Part shown: one piece after another, positions 33,997-42,893 of the stretch | How positions within the stretch are numbered: position 1 is the stretch's first letter | How the letters are laid out: every line of letters starts with the position of its first letter | NCBI RefSeq assembly: GCF_000816845.1 | Contig: NZ_CP006880.1 | Span: 1,116,001 to 1,180,000, forward strand | DNA length: 64,000 bases | From: Rhizobium gallicum bv. gallicum R602sp | GTDB lineage: Bacteria > Pseudomonadota > Alphaproteobacteria > Rhizobiales > Rhizobiaceae | Direction of reading: 5' to 3' | Translations under genes and position numbers: made by a program | The notes under the pieces: model-generated | What the model was told of the DNA's origin: nothing | Seen by the model: the letters and a program-made list of their open reading frames with translations, nothing else | Database searches by the model: none

Positions 33997-35086
33997 GCCG
34001 GACCTCCGAATAGAGCGATGAAGCGACCGCACGGCCCGACTGGCAGTCGAAGAGCGCAAGTTCGGCAGGGTTGAATTCGAGACCGACCGTTTCGCCGGTG
34101 CGGAAGTTACGGTTTGCCGGAACCCGGGCTTTGATCAATCCGCTGCGGGTTTCGATCGCCACGATCTGATTTGTTCCAAGATACTCGCTGCCATAGACGG
34201 CGCCGCGCAGGGCGGAGGCATCGCTGACGCGGATGTGCTCCGGCCGCACGCCAAGCGCCAGCTCGCCTACCCTCAAGTCCTGGTGAATCTCGGGAACGGC
34301 GACATCGACGCCATCAAGAGAGATGGATCGGTCTCCCTTCTGAAGGCCGGAGGTGAAGCGCATGAAATTCATCGGCGGTGAGCCGATGAAGTCCGCGACA
34401 TACATGGTCGCAGGCTTGCTGTAGATTTCCTGCGGCGTTCCGAACTGCTCTATGACGCCATGGTTCATGACGGCGATCTTGTCGGCCATCGCCATCGCCT
34501 CATGCTGATCGTGCGTGACGTAGACCGTCGTCGCATGGATGCGGTTGTGCAATTCGCGCAGCTCATGAACCATGACCTCGCGGAACTCCGCATCGAGCGT
34601 ACCGAGCGGTTCATCCATCAGGAAGCATTTCGGGCGCCGCACGATGGCGCGGCCGAGCGCCACGCGCTGCCGGTCGCCACCGGCAAGCCCGGAGACGGAC
34701 CTCTCGAGAATATGGTCGATCTGTAGGAGGCGGGCGGTCTCCTGGACGCGTTCACGTATTCTCGCCTTCGGCATCCCTTGAGACAGCAACGGAAAGCCGA
34801 TATTCTTGCGCACATTCATGTGCGGATAGAGCGCAAAGAGCTGGAAGACAAAGGCAATGTCGCGGGCGCTGGCGCGATTGAAGGTGACGTCCTCGCCGTC
34901 GAGGTAGATCTTGCCGCTGGTCGGCAGTTCGAGGCCGGCGATCATGCGAAGGGTGGTCGTCTTGCCGCAGCCGGATGGCCCGAGCAGGGCGAGAAACTCG
35001 CCGTCATCGACGACGAAGCTCGAGCCTTCGACGGCAGCGAAGCTGCCGAACTGTTTGCGGACATTTTCTATCTTGATCTCCGCCAT
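33989..35086 (-). CDS. ABC transporter ATP-binding protein (second ATPase)
   Basis: A 365-residue ATPase. Walker A is LLGPSGCGKTTTLRMIAG and Walker B is CFLMDEPLGTLDAE. The signature is unusual, reading SGLAGGDRQRVALGRAIV, so LSGGQ is replaced by LAGGD. This suggests an asymmetric heterodimer with the LSGGE-bearing partner encoded next. A TOBE-like domain follows (~240-350). It lies three bases after the small membrane-protein gene. Role: energises uptake by the two permeases encoded upstream, probably of a three-carbon polyol or dihydroxyacetone. Confidence 0.88.
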   Translation of the reverse strand: MAEIKIENVRKQFGSFAAVEGSSFVVDDGEFLALLGPSGCGKTTTLRMIAGLELPTSGKIYLDGEDVTFNRASARDIAFVFQLFALYPHMNVRKNIGFPLLSQGMPKARIRERVQETARLLQIDHILERSVSGLAGGDRQRVALGRAIVRRPKCFLMDEPLGTLDAEFREVMVHELRELHNRIHATTVYVTHDQHEAMAMADKIAVMNHGVIEQFGTPQEIYSKPATMYVADFIGSPPMNFMRFTSGLQKGDRSISLDGVDVAVPEIHQDLRVGELALGVRPEHIRVSDASALRGAVYGSEYLGTNQIVAIETRSGLIKARVPANRNFRTGETVGLEFNPAELALFDCQSGRAVASSLYSEVRHG

Positions 35087-35089
35087 GGT

Positions 35090-35302
35090 TCACTCCGCAA
35101 ATTTCGAGACGATGATGAACATCGCTGTTCCGGTAAGCAGTGTGACCAGCGAGTAGGTGTAGAGCACCAGCAGGAAGGGTTGGAACAGCATCAGGAAACC
35201 TGCTGCAATTACCACCGTTGCAATGTTCTCCATCGGACCGCGTCGCAGGAAAAAAGACCGCTTCGGACGGTCAGGGCGGGGCGTTTCTATCATGTGCGTC
35301 AT
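35090..35302 (-). CDS. Small GlpU-like membrane protein
   Basis: A 70-residue protein with two closely spaced hydrophobic segments (NIATVVIAAGFLMLFQPFLLVLYTYSLVTLLTGTAMF is one long hydrophobic block split near its middle). The N-terminus is basic (RPDRPKRSFFLRRG), consistent with an inside orientation. Position and size match GlpU, the small protein of unknown role in the rhizobial glycerol ABC transporter. It overlaps the upstream permease stop by ATGA and lies three bases before the ATPase gene, so it is a genuine member of the transporter operon. Confidence 0.8.
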   Translation of the reverse strand: MTHMIETPRPDRPKRSFFLRRGPMENIATVVIAAGFLMLFQPFLLVLYTYSLVTLLTGTAMFIIVSKFAE

Positions 35303-36252
35303 TTGCGGACCGCTCCGAAGGTGATGCCGCGCAGCAGCTGCTTGCGCAGGAGAATGGTGAAGACCAGGATCGGAATCAGGAAGATGGTGGTACCCGCTGC
35401 AACAGCCGGCCAGTCCTGCCCTCCTTCGCCGATGATTGTCGGGATGAATGGCGGTGCGGTCTGCGCGCTGCCCGATGTCAGAAGTGCGGCGAAGGCATAT
35501 TCGTTCCAGGCGAAGATCAGGCAGAAGATGGCGGTGGCGGCGATGCCGGTCGTTGCCTGCGGCAGCACGACCTTCCGGAAGGCCTGCAGCCGGGTGTAGC
35601 CGTCGATCATCGCGGCCTCCTCGTATTCACGCGGGATCTCGTCGATGAAGCCTTTGAGCAGCCAGACAGCGAGCGACACATTGACCGCCGTGTAAAGCAG
35701 GATCATCCCCAATGCCGTGTCGGACAGCCCAAGTTCCCGGTACATCAGGTAGATCGGGATCGCGACGGCGATCGGCGGCATCATGCGCGTCGACAGGATG
35801 AAGAACAAAAGATCGTCGGCGAGCGGCACCCGGAAGCGCGAGAAGCCGTAGGCGGCCATCGTACCGAGCAAGACGGCGAGAAAAGTAGATCCGAACGCGA
35901 TCACCAGGGAATTGATGAAGCGCGGCAAGAAATTCGAGGGGCCGGCGATCACCATGTTGCGCTTGCGGGTTACCTCATCGCAGGTGCCTGTCGGCTCTGG
36001 CAAGGAAGCAATGTATTCAGGCGTCTGCCGCGTTCTCGTGGTCAGAAGATTGCAATAGCCTTCAAGCGACGGTGTGAAGACGATCTTCGGCGGATAGCTG
36101 ATGGAATCAGGCGGCGACTTGATGCTGGTCAGGAAAATCCAGACCAGCGGTACTAGAGTGATCAGCGCGTAGAGGATCACGATCGCGCCGGCGATCCGTT
36201 TGCTGGTGAAGCTCGGCTCAACGACCGAATGGGCGGAGTTCGCAGAGCTCAT
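35299..36252 (-). CDS. ABC transporter permease (MalG type)
   Basis: A 317-residue inner-membrane permease with about six helices. The EAA loop for ATPase contact reads EYEEAAMIDGYTRLQAFRKVVLPQ. Relative to MalG, it has an extended periplasmic loop after the first helix (PTGTCDEVTRKRNM area) with Cys residues. It overlaps the neighbouring permease and small-protein genes by four bases each. It pairs with the permease encoded upstream and fits the GlpQ position of the rhizobial glycerol transporter. Confidence 0.88.
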   Translation of the reverse strand: MSSANSAHSVVEPSFTSKRIAGAIVILYALITLVPLVWIFLTSIKSPPDSISYPPKIVFTPSLEGYCNLLTTRTRQTPEYIASLPEPTGTCDEVTRKRNMVIAGPSNFLPRFINSLVIAFGSTFLAVLLGTMAAYGFSRFRVPLADDLLFFILSTRMMPPIAVAIPIYLMYRELGLSDTALGMILLYTAVNVSLAVWLLKGFIDEIPREYEEAAMIDGYTRLQAFRKVVLPQATTGIAATAIFCLIFAWNEYAFAALLTSGSAQTAPPFIPTIIGEGGQDWPAVAAGTTIFLIPILVFTILLRKQLLRGITFGAVRK

Positions 36253-37214
36253 CGTTGTTTTACCTTGTTAAGAGCCTTGACGTAGATGTTGGCGAGACCG
36301 AACACCGCGACAAAGAGAACGATAGCAAAGGCGGAGGCGCGGCCGGTAGCCCAGCTCTCGAAGGCCGCGCGCTTCAGCGTGATCGAGGCGACCTCTGTAA
36401 CCGAGCCAGGCCCGCCGCCGGTCAAAAGCGTTACCATGTCGAACATCTTGAAGTTCTCGATCCCGCGAAAGAGGATGGCGAGCATGATGAAAGGCAGCGC
36501 CATCGGCACCGTGATCGACCAGAATTGGCGCCATGCCGAGGCACGGTCGACCTCCGCGGCCTCGTAGATGTAGTCCGGGATCGAGCGCAGGCCGGCGAGG
36601 CAGATCAGCATCACATAGGGCGTCCACATCCAGGTATCGACGATGATGATCGCCCAAGGCGCAAGCGAAACGTCGCCGAGCATCCGGATATCCGACGTCG
36701 GAATGCCACTGAGCCAGGAGACCGCATAGGCGAAAAGGCCGATCTGCGGTTCGTAGAGAAAACGCCAGAAATTGCCGACAACAGCCGGAGACAGCATCAT
36801 CGGAATCAGTATGATCGTCGTCCAGAAGGCATGGCCGCGAAATTTGCGATCGATCAGGTAGGCGAGTGTGAAGCCGATAACGGTTTGCAGGACGATCGTC
36901 CAGAAGACGAAATGCGCTGTCGTCTGCATCGCCTGCCAGACGTCCGGATCGGTTAAGACGCGCTCGTAATTTCTCAAACCCACCCCTTCGACAGCGGCAT
37001 TCGGCCGGTTGGCACGATAGTTCGTGAAGGAAAGATAGATTGCCCAGATGAGCGGAAAAATGTTGATCGCGAGCAACAGGACGATGGCGGGAGCGATGAA
37101 CAGCCATGCTATCGCTCGATCGGACAGGCCGCGCACCCGCCGGACCACGGAATTCGGCGTCATCTTTGCAGTCGCATCGGCTGCCTTCTCGACGATGGAA
37201 TTGGAAATGTTCAA
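36249..37214 (-). CDS. ABC transporter permease (MalF type)
   Basis: About 321 residues with six membrane helices (first: AIAWLFIAPAIVLLLAINIF). The EAA loop is YIYEAAEVDRASAWRQFWSITVP. The start is uncertain: TTG at 37214 has AGGTGA five bases upstream, while ATG at 37163 has no clear ribosome site but gives a typical N-terminus. The open frame back to 37349 runs into the binding-protein gene and is not used. It corresponds to the GlpP position. A hairpin between this gene and the binding-protein gene may lower permease relative to binding-protein expression. Confidence 0.85.
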   Translation of the reverse strand: MNISNSIVEKAADATAKMTPNSVVRRVRGLSDRAIAWLFIAPAIVLLLAINIFPLIWAIYLSFTNYRANRPNAAVEGVGLRNYERVLTDPDVWQAMQTTAHFVFWTIVLQTVIGFTLAYLIDRKFRGHAFWTTIILIPMMLSPAVVGNFWRFLYEPQIGLFAYAVSWLSGIPTSDIRMLGDVSLAPWAIIIVDTWMWTPYVMLICLAGLRSIPDYIYEAAEVDRASAWRQFWSITVPMALPFIMLAILFRGIENFKMFDMVTLLTGGGPGSVTEVASITLKRAAFESWATGRASAFAIVLFVAVFGLANIYVKALNKVKQR

Positions 37215-37251
37215 GATGTCACCTGGTCTCTGCGTATGTGAGACATCATGC

Positions 37252-37278
37252 GGCCCGGCTCCTTTGCCGATCCGGGCC
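37252..37278 (-). promoter_or_regulatory. Intercistronic hairpin after the binding-protein gene
   Basis: A perfect 7-bp stem, GGCCCGG (37252-37258)/CCGGGCC (37272-37278), with a 13-base loop and no T-run. It lies in the 98-base gap between the binding-protein and permease genes. Such hairpins often protect the binding-protein mRNA or cause partial termination. Confidence 0.55.
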
Positions 37279-37312
37279 CTCCAGACAAGAATTCCGCGTG
37301 TCCAGCCAGACA

Positions 37313-38638
37313 CTAGATCTTGCCGTCGTCCTCGAACACTTGGGTCCAATCCTTCACCAAGCCGTCGAGAGCTTCCTGAGCGGTCCCATTGCCGGCGACC
37401 ACATAATTATGAACCCGCTTCTGCATGGCTTGGAGAAGGGACGCGTAGCTCGGTTCGGCCCAGAAATCCTTGACGATCGCCATGGAGTCCAGAAACGCCT
37501 GAGCGTAAGGCTGGCTGCCGGCGAAGCCGGGCGCGTTGACGACGGAATTCAAGCAGGAGAAGCCGCCGAGCTCCCACCACTTGGCCTGCACATCAGGTTG
37601 TGCGAACCACTTGATGTACTGCAGCGCGCCGTCCTTCTTGTCGGAATAGGAGACAACCGAGATACCTTGTCCGCCGAGTTGGGCAAAGTGCGCCTTCTCG
37701 GCAGGATTCGGGAAGAAGCCGATGCGATCGCCGCCGACTTTCTCGTCTTTGTAAAGGCCGGGCCAGGTAAAGGCGAAATTCATCTGCATGGCGACCTGGC
37801 CGGATTTGAAGGCATCCGCGGATTCGACCATGTAGACGTTTGAACTGCCCGGCGGCGTGCAGCAATCATACAGGGACTTGTAGAATTCAAGGCCCTTTAC
37901 CGCGTCGGGCGAATTGACGAAGCCTTCCATCTCGTAGGGCTTCTTGGGGTTGTCATATTGGAAGCCCCAATCATAGAGGACATTGGTCGCGCCCATGGTG
38001 ATGCCCTCCGAGCCGCGCTCGGTATAGATCGAAGCGCCGTAAACGGTCTTTCCGTCGATCTCGCGCTTCTGGAAGAATTCGGCAATCTGCTTCAGTTGAT
38101 CATAGGTCTTCGGCGCAGCGAGATCCCAGCCATATTTCTCTTTGAATTCCTTTTTGAGTTCCGGACGCTCGAACCAGTCTTTGCGGTAGGTCCAGCCGAC
38201 GACGTCGCCCATGGCCGGAAGCGCCCAGTAGTTCGGGGTATTCTTCGGCCACTCGGAGTAACCGACAACTGTTGCCGGCACGAAGTCATCCATCTTGATG
38301 CCTTCCTTGTCGAAAAAGTCGTTGAGCTTGACGTAGTGTCCATTCTCCGCTGATCCGCCGATCCATTGGCTGTCGCCGATAATCAGGTCGCAGAGCTTGC
38401 CGTGAGAGTTGAGTTCATTGAGAAAGCGGTCGGCATAGCTCGTCCATGGGACAAACTCGAACTTCATCGTCGTGCCGGTCTTGGCCGAGAAGTCCTTTGA
38501 CAGTTCCACGAGCGCGTTGGCTGGGTCCCAGGCGGCCCAGCAGAGTGTCAGTTCATCGGCTTTTGCAAGATTGGGCAGTGCCGACGAGAGCATGAGCGCC
38601 GAGGCCAACCCGAGAAGGGCTTTCGATTTCTTTTGCAT
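37313..38638 (-). CDS. ABC transporter substrate-binding protein (glycerol/polyol type)
   Basis: A 441-residue periplasmic binding protein. The signal peptide is KSKALLGLASALMLSSALPN with cleavage likely after AKA. The mature protein begins DELTLCWAAWDPANALVELSKDF, typical of extracellular family 1 binding proteins, and LPAMGDVVGWTYRKDWF is a ligand-cleft-like segment. The start ATG 38638 has TGGGAGGAA directly upstream. It is the first gene of the long operon, about 100 bases downstream of the 28-bp inverted repeat. Coupling to dihydroxyacetone kinases instead of glpD suggests dihydroxyacetone or a related three-carbon compound as ligand, but glycerol remains possible. Confidence 0.9.
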   Translation of the reverse strand: MQKKSKALLGLASALMLSSALPNLAKADELTLCWAAWDPANALVELSKDFSAKTGTTMKFEFVPWTSYADRFLNELNSHGKLCDLIIGDSQWIGGSAENGHYVKLNDFFDKEGIKMDDFVPATVVGYSEWPKNTPNYWALPAMGDVVGWTYRKDWFERPELKKEFKEKYGWDLAAPKTYDQLKQIAEFFQKREIDGKTVYGASIYTERGSEGITMGATNVLYDWGFQYDNPKKPYEMEGFVNSPDAVKGLEFYKSLYDCCTPPGSSNVYMVESADAFKSGQVAMQMNFAFTWPGLYKDEKVGGDRIGFFPNPAEKAHFAQLGGQGISVVSYSDKKDGALQYIKWFAQPDVQAKWWELGGFSCLNSVVNAPGFAGSQPYAQAFLDSMAIVKDFWAEPSYASLLQAMQKRVHNYVVAGNGTAQEALDGLVKDWTQVFEDDGKI

Positions 38639-38740
38639 AAGTTCCTCCCAGAACCAAAGGCCGGCTCCCACCGGCGTCGCAACTTCACCCACTTCTAAGG
38701 AATGCTCACATGAACTCCTCAATATTCATGTTTAGCAATG

Positions 38741-38768
38741 TGTTTAGTAAAATCCATTTTAATAAACA
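38741..38768. promoter_or_regulatory. Operator-like inverted repeat upstream of the dha transport operon
   Basis: TGTTTAGTAAAA (38741-38752), spacer TCCA, TTTTAATAAACA (38757-38768): 12-base arms with one mismatch. A further half-site TGTTTAG begins at 38729, exactly 12 bases before the left arm. It lies about 100-130 bases before the binding-protein start and looks like a dimeric repressor or activator site. Confidence 0.7.
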
Positions 38769-38880
38769 ATGCAAGCGACAAAATCGCGGCACTGCACATG
38801 CCTTGGCGCTGCGCCGGCAGAAGGTGGTAGCCGCGATAAAGCAAGTGCCGCAGGGACAGTGTCAGGGGTTTTGGGAGACA

Positions 38881-38901
38881 GCTCGAAATGATCATTCGAG
38901 C
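38881..38901 (-). terminator. Hairpin overlapping the ybhR-like stop codon
   Basis: A perfect 7-bp stem, GCTCGAA/TTCGAGC, with a seven-base loop, spanning the stop codon of the last gene of the exporter operon. There is no long T-run. Confidence 0.45.
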
Positions 38902-40004
38902 CTTCTGCGAAATAGCCACGAGGCTGCGCTTAAGGTTCCGGCAGCAATCACGCAAAGCGGCCATGTCTGGTGCCACACCTCCATGACGGGAATGTCTTTG
39001 AGGAAGATGCCTTTTACAATCACCAGGAAGTAGCGCAGCGGGTTGATCAGTGTGACCGGCTGCAGCCAATCGGGCATGTTCTCGATCGGCGTTGCGAAGC
39101 CGGAAAGAAGCATAGCCGGCACCATGAACAGGAAGGCGCCGAGAATTGCCTGCTGCTGCGTCATAGACAAGGCGGAGATGAAAAGCCCCAGACCGGCGAC
39201 CGATGCGAGATAGAAGAGCGAACTGCCGTAAAGAAGCAGCAGCGAACCGCGCAGCGGCACGCCGAAGATGAAGATCGCCGCTAGGATATAGACCGTCATG
39301 TGAAAGAGCCCGATTATCATCGGCGGGACAAGCTTGCCGATCAGGATCTCATGGGTGCGCAGCGGCGAGACCATCAACTGGTCGAAGGTACCGAGCTCGC
39401 GTTCGCGAGCGATCGAAAGGGCGGTGACGATAAGCCCGATGAGCAGCGCGATGCTGGCGATCAGGTTCGGCACCATGAACCATTGGAAGATCAGGTTGGG
39501 ATTGAACCAGTTGCGCGGCACTGTCGTGACGGAACGGACAGCTCCTCGGACACCTGCAGGCGTCTCAGCAGATAATGTCGCGACAATCTGCATAAGGTAT
39601 CCCGAAACGATCTGCGATGCATTGGAGCGCCGGCCGTCAAGGATGACCTGCAGATCGGCCGGTTCTCCCGCCTCGATCCTGCGTGAGAAATCGGCACCAA
39701 TTTCGATTGCGGCGGTTACCGTCTGGCGATCGATAGCATCCCGCACGCTGGCTGGCGTGCCGGCGATGATCACCTTGCGGAATGTCGGCGAACCCTCGAT
39801 GCGCCGCACGAGTTCTTGCCCCCAATAGCCGCTGTCGCGGCTGAGTAGCATCACATCGACATTTCGAACCTCGAGCGTCGCTGCATAGGAAAAGACCAGG
39901 AGCTGCACGATCGGCGGACCGATCAGGATGGTACGGCCCCTCGGATCGCGCAGTACGGCCAGCAGTTCTTTGACAATAAGCGCTTTCAGACGCGTCCACC
40001 ACAT
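38892..40004 (-). CDS. ybhR: ABC-2 type permease, YbhR-like
   Basis: About 370 residues. The cytoplasmic N-terminus (WTRLKALIVKELLAVLRDPRGRT) is followed by one helix, a large extracytoplasmic domain and a C-terminal bundle of five helices including LASIALLIGLIVTALSIARERELGTFDQLMVSPL, the ABC-2 signature. ATG at 40004 is preferred because it follows the ybhS-like stop by one base; ATG at 40040 is possible. With the ybhS-like protein it forms the membrane channel of an exporter resembling Escherichia coli YbhGFSR, which is linked to drug or cation resistance. Confidence 0.85.
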   Translation of the reverse strand: MWWTRLKALIVKELLAVLRDPRGRTILIGPPIVQLLVFSYAATLEVRNVDVMLLSRDSGYWGQELVRRIEGSPTFRKVIIAGTPASVRDAIDRQTVTAAIEIGADFSRRIEAGEPADLQVILDGRRSNASQIVSGYLMQIVATLSAETPAGVRGAVRSVTTVPRNWFNPNLIFQWFMVPNLIASIALLIGLIVTALSIARERELGTFDQLMVSPLRTHEILIGKLVPPMIIGLFHMTVYILAAIFIFGVPLRGSLLLLYGSSLFYLASVAGLGLFISALSMTQQQAILGAFLFMVPAMLLSGFATPIENMPDWLQPVTLINPLRYFLVIVKGIFLKDIPVMEVWHQTWPLCVIAAGTLSAASWLFRRRLE

Positions 40005-40005
40005 C

Positions 40006-41154
40006 TTACGCAATCCTCTTTTTGGTGCTGCGTGCGGCAAGCAGGAAAAAGACAGAGCCGATCAGAAACATCACGAGGATCGCATGGAGGAACATCGGCC
40101 AGATATCGCCGGCCAGGAACACGGTCTGCAGGCTGGGGATCAGATAACGCGCCGGCACGATGAATGTGATCCATTGGATCACGGTCGGCATCGAATTGAT
40201 CTCGAAGAGAAAACCGGACAGCAGGAAAGCGGGAAGGAAGGCCGTAATCAGTGCCAGCTGCGAGGCAAGGAACTGGTTCTTGGTGGCAGCCGAGATCAGC
40301 AGGCCCTGCCCGAGCGCCGGCATGAGGAAAACGGCGGACAGGGCATAGAGCGCCAGGACGGAACCGCGAAACGGAACGCCAAACAAAAAGACGGCAAGCA
40401 GCACGCAAAGCGTCATCGATGTGAGGCCGAGCAGGAAATAGGGGAGTATCTTGCCGGCAAGCAACTCGGCGGCCGTCACCGGCGTTGCCATCATCGCTTC
40501 CATCGTGCCCCGCTCCCATTCGCGGGCAACGACCAGCGATGTCAAAAGCGTTCCAACCAGCGTCATGACGATTGCGATCGAGCCTGGCACCAGAAATGAC
40601 CGGCTGGTCAGTTCCGGATTGAACCAAAAGCGTTGCTCCACGGAAATCGGCGGGCCGTCTGCGGCAAGTTCGGACTGCTGCTGGAGCCGCCAGTTTGCCA
40701 CGGCGCCCTGGACGTAGTTCTGCACGAAATTGGCGGTGTTGGGATCGGAACCGTCGACGATCACTTGGACCTGCGGCCGATTGCCTGCTGCATAATTCCG
40801 GGTGAACTCCGCCGGGATGACAATGATGCCGCGGATGCGGGAAAGTACCAGCTCTTCTGCGAAGAGCCGTCTGTCGCGGCCGGTGGTCACGGAAAAATAG
40901 CGGGATGCCTGGAAGCTTGCGGCAAGATCATTCGTCAGCGGTGTTGTTTCTTCGATGACCAATCCCACCCGCGTCCGCGTCGTGTCCAGCGAAACGCCGT
41001 AACCAAATAGAAAGAGCAGGATGAGCGGCAGCACAAATGCAATCAGAATGCTGCTCGGATCACGAATGACCTGAAGGCATTCCTTGCGAACCAATGCTGC
41101 AAAACGGCGGGTCCGGCTGGAGCGGGACACCGGTGCGAGGGGCGGGAGCGTCAT
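40006..41154 (-). CDS. ybhS: ABC-2 type permease, YbhS-like
   Basis: A 382-residue permease with the same layout as its partner: N-terminal FAALVRKECLQVIRDPSSILIAFVLPLILLFLFGYGV, a large extracytoplasmic loop, then SIAIVMTLVGTLLTSLVVAREWERGTMEAMMATPV with the ABC-2 motif. ATG at 41154 overlaps the ATPase stop (ATGA), which fixes the start against an open extension to 41310. It is followed after one base by the ybhR-like gene. The two permeases share about the same length and sequence style, as expected for a heterodimer. Confidence 0.87.
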   Translation of the reverse strand: MTLPPLAPVSRSSRTRRFAALVRKECLQVIRDPSSILIAFVLPLILLFLFGYGVSLDTTRTRVGLVIEETTPLTNDLAASFQASRYFSVTTGRDRRLFAEELVLSRIRGIIVIPAEFTRNYAAGNRPQVQVIVDGSDPNTANFVQNYVQGAVANWRLQQQSELAADGPPISVEQRFWFNPELTSRSFLVPGSIAIVMTLVGTLLTSLVVAREWERGTMEAMMATPVTAAELLAGKILPYFLLGLTSMTLCVLLAVFLFGVPFRGSVLALYALSAVFLMPALGQGLLISAATKNQFLASQLALITAFLPAFLLSGFLFEINSMPTVIQWITFIVPARYLIPSLQTVFLAGDIWPMFLHAILVMFLIGSVFFLLAARSTKKRIA

Positions 41155-42893
41155 GCCGCAATCCTCTCCTGCGAGGCTTGAACAAGCGCGATGAACGCAT
41201 CCTCCATCGTCGGATCGGGGTTGTCGGCATTTGAAGAACGCGCCTTCAGCTCGTCCGGCGTACCGAGTGCGATCGAACGGCCCCGATAGATCAGCGAAAT
41301 GCGATCGCAATATTCCGCCTCGTCCATGAAATGCGTGGTGACGAGGACGGTGACGCCTTTTTCTACGAGCCCGTTGATATGTGTCCAGAATTCGCGGCGC
41401 GTAATCGGATCGACGCCCGAGGTGGGTTCGTCGAGAAAGAGCGCCTCAGGTTCATGCATGACGGCGCAGGCAAGCGCCAACCTCTGCTTCAGCCCGAGCG
41501 GCAGGTCCTTTGCGGACATCGCAAGACGCGATTGAAGATCGAAGATCGATGTCATCAATTGCGTGCGCTCGCGCTTGCGCTGGCCGCTCAGTCCATAGAC
41601 GCCGGCAAAGAAATCGAGGTTCTGCGCGACGCTGAGATCGCCATAAAGCGAGAATTTCTGCGCCATGTAGCCGAGGCGATTGCGCGCCTGTGCCGCATCG
41701 CGGCGCAGGTCGAAGCCGGCCACCCGCCCTTCGCCGCTCGTCGGTTTCAAAAGTCCGCACAGCATCTTGAAAGTCGTTGATTTGCCCGCACCGTTCGGCC
41801 CGAGCAGCCCGAATATCTGGCCTCGCGGAATATCGAACGTAATGTCGTCGGCTGCTGTGAAGTCGCCGAAGCGTTTGGTGAGACCGTTCGCTACGATCAC
41901 CGGCTTGTCGTCCTTGCCGGTCAGAGGCTGCTGCGCCTCCGCAAGCCTCGACCGACCGCCTGGCCCTCCGCCCAGCATGTCGACGAAAGCGTCTTCGAAG
42001 CGCGGTTCTGTGGGGCTAACATTTGCGTTCGTGGCTGCGGCAAACACGCCATCGTGGCCGGTCGCGGTAACCAGTCGGATCGCTTCACCCTGGATGACAC
42101 CGTCGATAACGCCGTCCTCGTCGAGAAGCTTCGCAAGCAGCTGACGGCGCCGACCCGAAACTCCGGTCAACCGAAAGACACGGTCTTTGACCTGGCCCGT
42201 CAGATCCTTCGGTTCACCGGAGAAAAGCAGCTTGCCCTCATTCATCAGCAGGACGCGATCGCAGGCCTCGGCCTCGTCGAGGTAGGCCGTCGACCAGACG
42301 ACGCCGATGCCTTCCGCTGTCAGATTCTCGACCATCTTCCACAGGTCGCGCCGGGAAATCGGATCGACACCCACGCCGGGCTCGTCAAGGAGCAAAAGCC
42401 GAGGTTTTTTCAAAAGCGCGCAAGCAAGGCCGAGCTTCTGCTTCATGCCGCCCGAGAGCCTTCCGGCAAGACGGCCTGTGAAGCGTTTCAGGTCCGTGAA
42501 GGTCAGAAGTTCATCGAAGGTCGCTGCTCGTTCGCTTTTTGGCAGCCCGCGAAGGTCGGCGTAGAGATCGAGATTTTCCTGGACCGACAAATCCTCATAA
42601 AGTCCGAAGCGCTGGGGCATGTAGCCGATTGAAGCTTGGATGGCAGCCGATCCGTCGCGCGGTTCGAAGCCCAGCACCTTGACCGTACCTCCTTCCGGAA
42701 GCATGAGACCGGTCATCAGGCGGATCAGTGTGGTCTTGCCTGCTCCGTCGGGTCCGACGAGCCCGGTGATCTCGCTGCCGCGGATCGAGGCCGAAATTGT
42801 ATCAAGTGCAGGTTTCGCCTCGCCGAACCGCTTCGTCACGTCCTTCAGGTGAACGAGCTCGGCGGTATCACGAGGTCTTTCTGCAGCACTCAT
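41151..42893 (-). CDS. ybhF: Double ABC ATPase, YbhF-like
   Basis: A 580-residue protein with two fused ATPase domains, matching YbhF (578 residues) rather than the longer RbbA, which also has a membrane part. Domain 1 (~10-240): Walker [15 protein letters not shown], signature [16 protein letters not shown], Walker [14 protein letters not shown]. Domain 2 (~330-560): [14 protein letters not shown], a degenerate signature [15 protein letters not shown], and [12 protein letters not shown]. It energises the ybhS/ybhR-like channel. It overlaps both neighbours by four bases. Confidence 0.9.
   Translation of the reverse strand: MSAAERPRDTAELVHLKDVTKRFGEAKPALDTISASIRGSEITGLVGPDGAGKTTLIRLMTGLMLPEGGTVKVLGFEPRDGSAAIQASIGYMPQRFGLYEDLSVQENLDLYADLRGLPKSERAATFDELLTFTDLKRFTGRLAGRLSGGMKQKLGLACALLKKPRLLLLDEPGVGVDPISRRDLWKMVENLTAEGIGVVWSTAYLDEAEACDRVLLMNEGKLLFSGEPKDLTGQVKDRVFRLTGVSGRRRQLLAKLLDEDGVIDGVIQGEAIRLVTATGHDGVFAAATNANVSPTEPRFEDAFVDMLGGGPGGRSRLAEAQQPLTGKDDKPVIVANGLTKRFGDFTAADDITFDIPRGQIFGLLGPNGAGKSTTFKMLCGLLKPTSGEGRVAGFDLRRDAAQARNRLGYMAQKFSLYGDLSVAQNLDFFAGVYGLSGQRKRERTQLMTSIFDLQSRLAMSAKDLPLGLKQRLALACAVMHEPEALFLDEPTSGVDPITRREFWTHINGLVEKGVTVLVTTHFMDEAEYCDRISLIYRGRSIALGTPDELKARSSNADNPDPTMEDAFIALVQASQERIAA

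Noticed and set aside
38700..38725. Start-stop ATGTGA behind GAGGAG in the leader of the binding-protein gene (minus strand)
   Set aside because: Spacing to the ATG is only three bases and such short elements occur by chance; no supporting structure.
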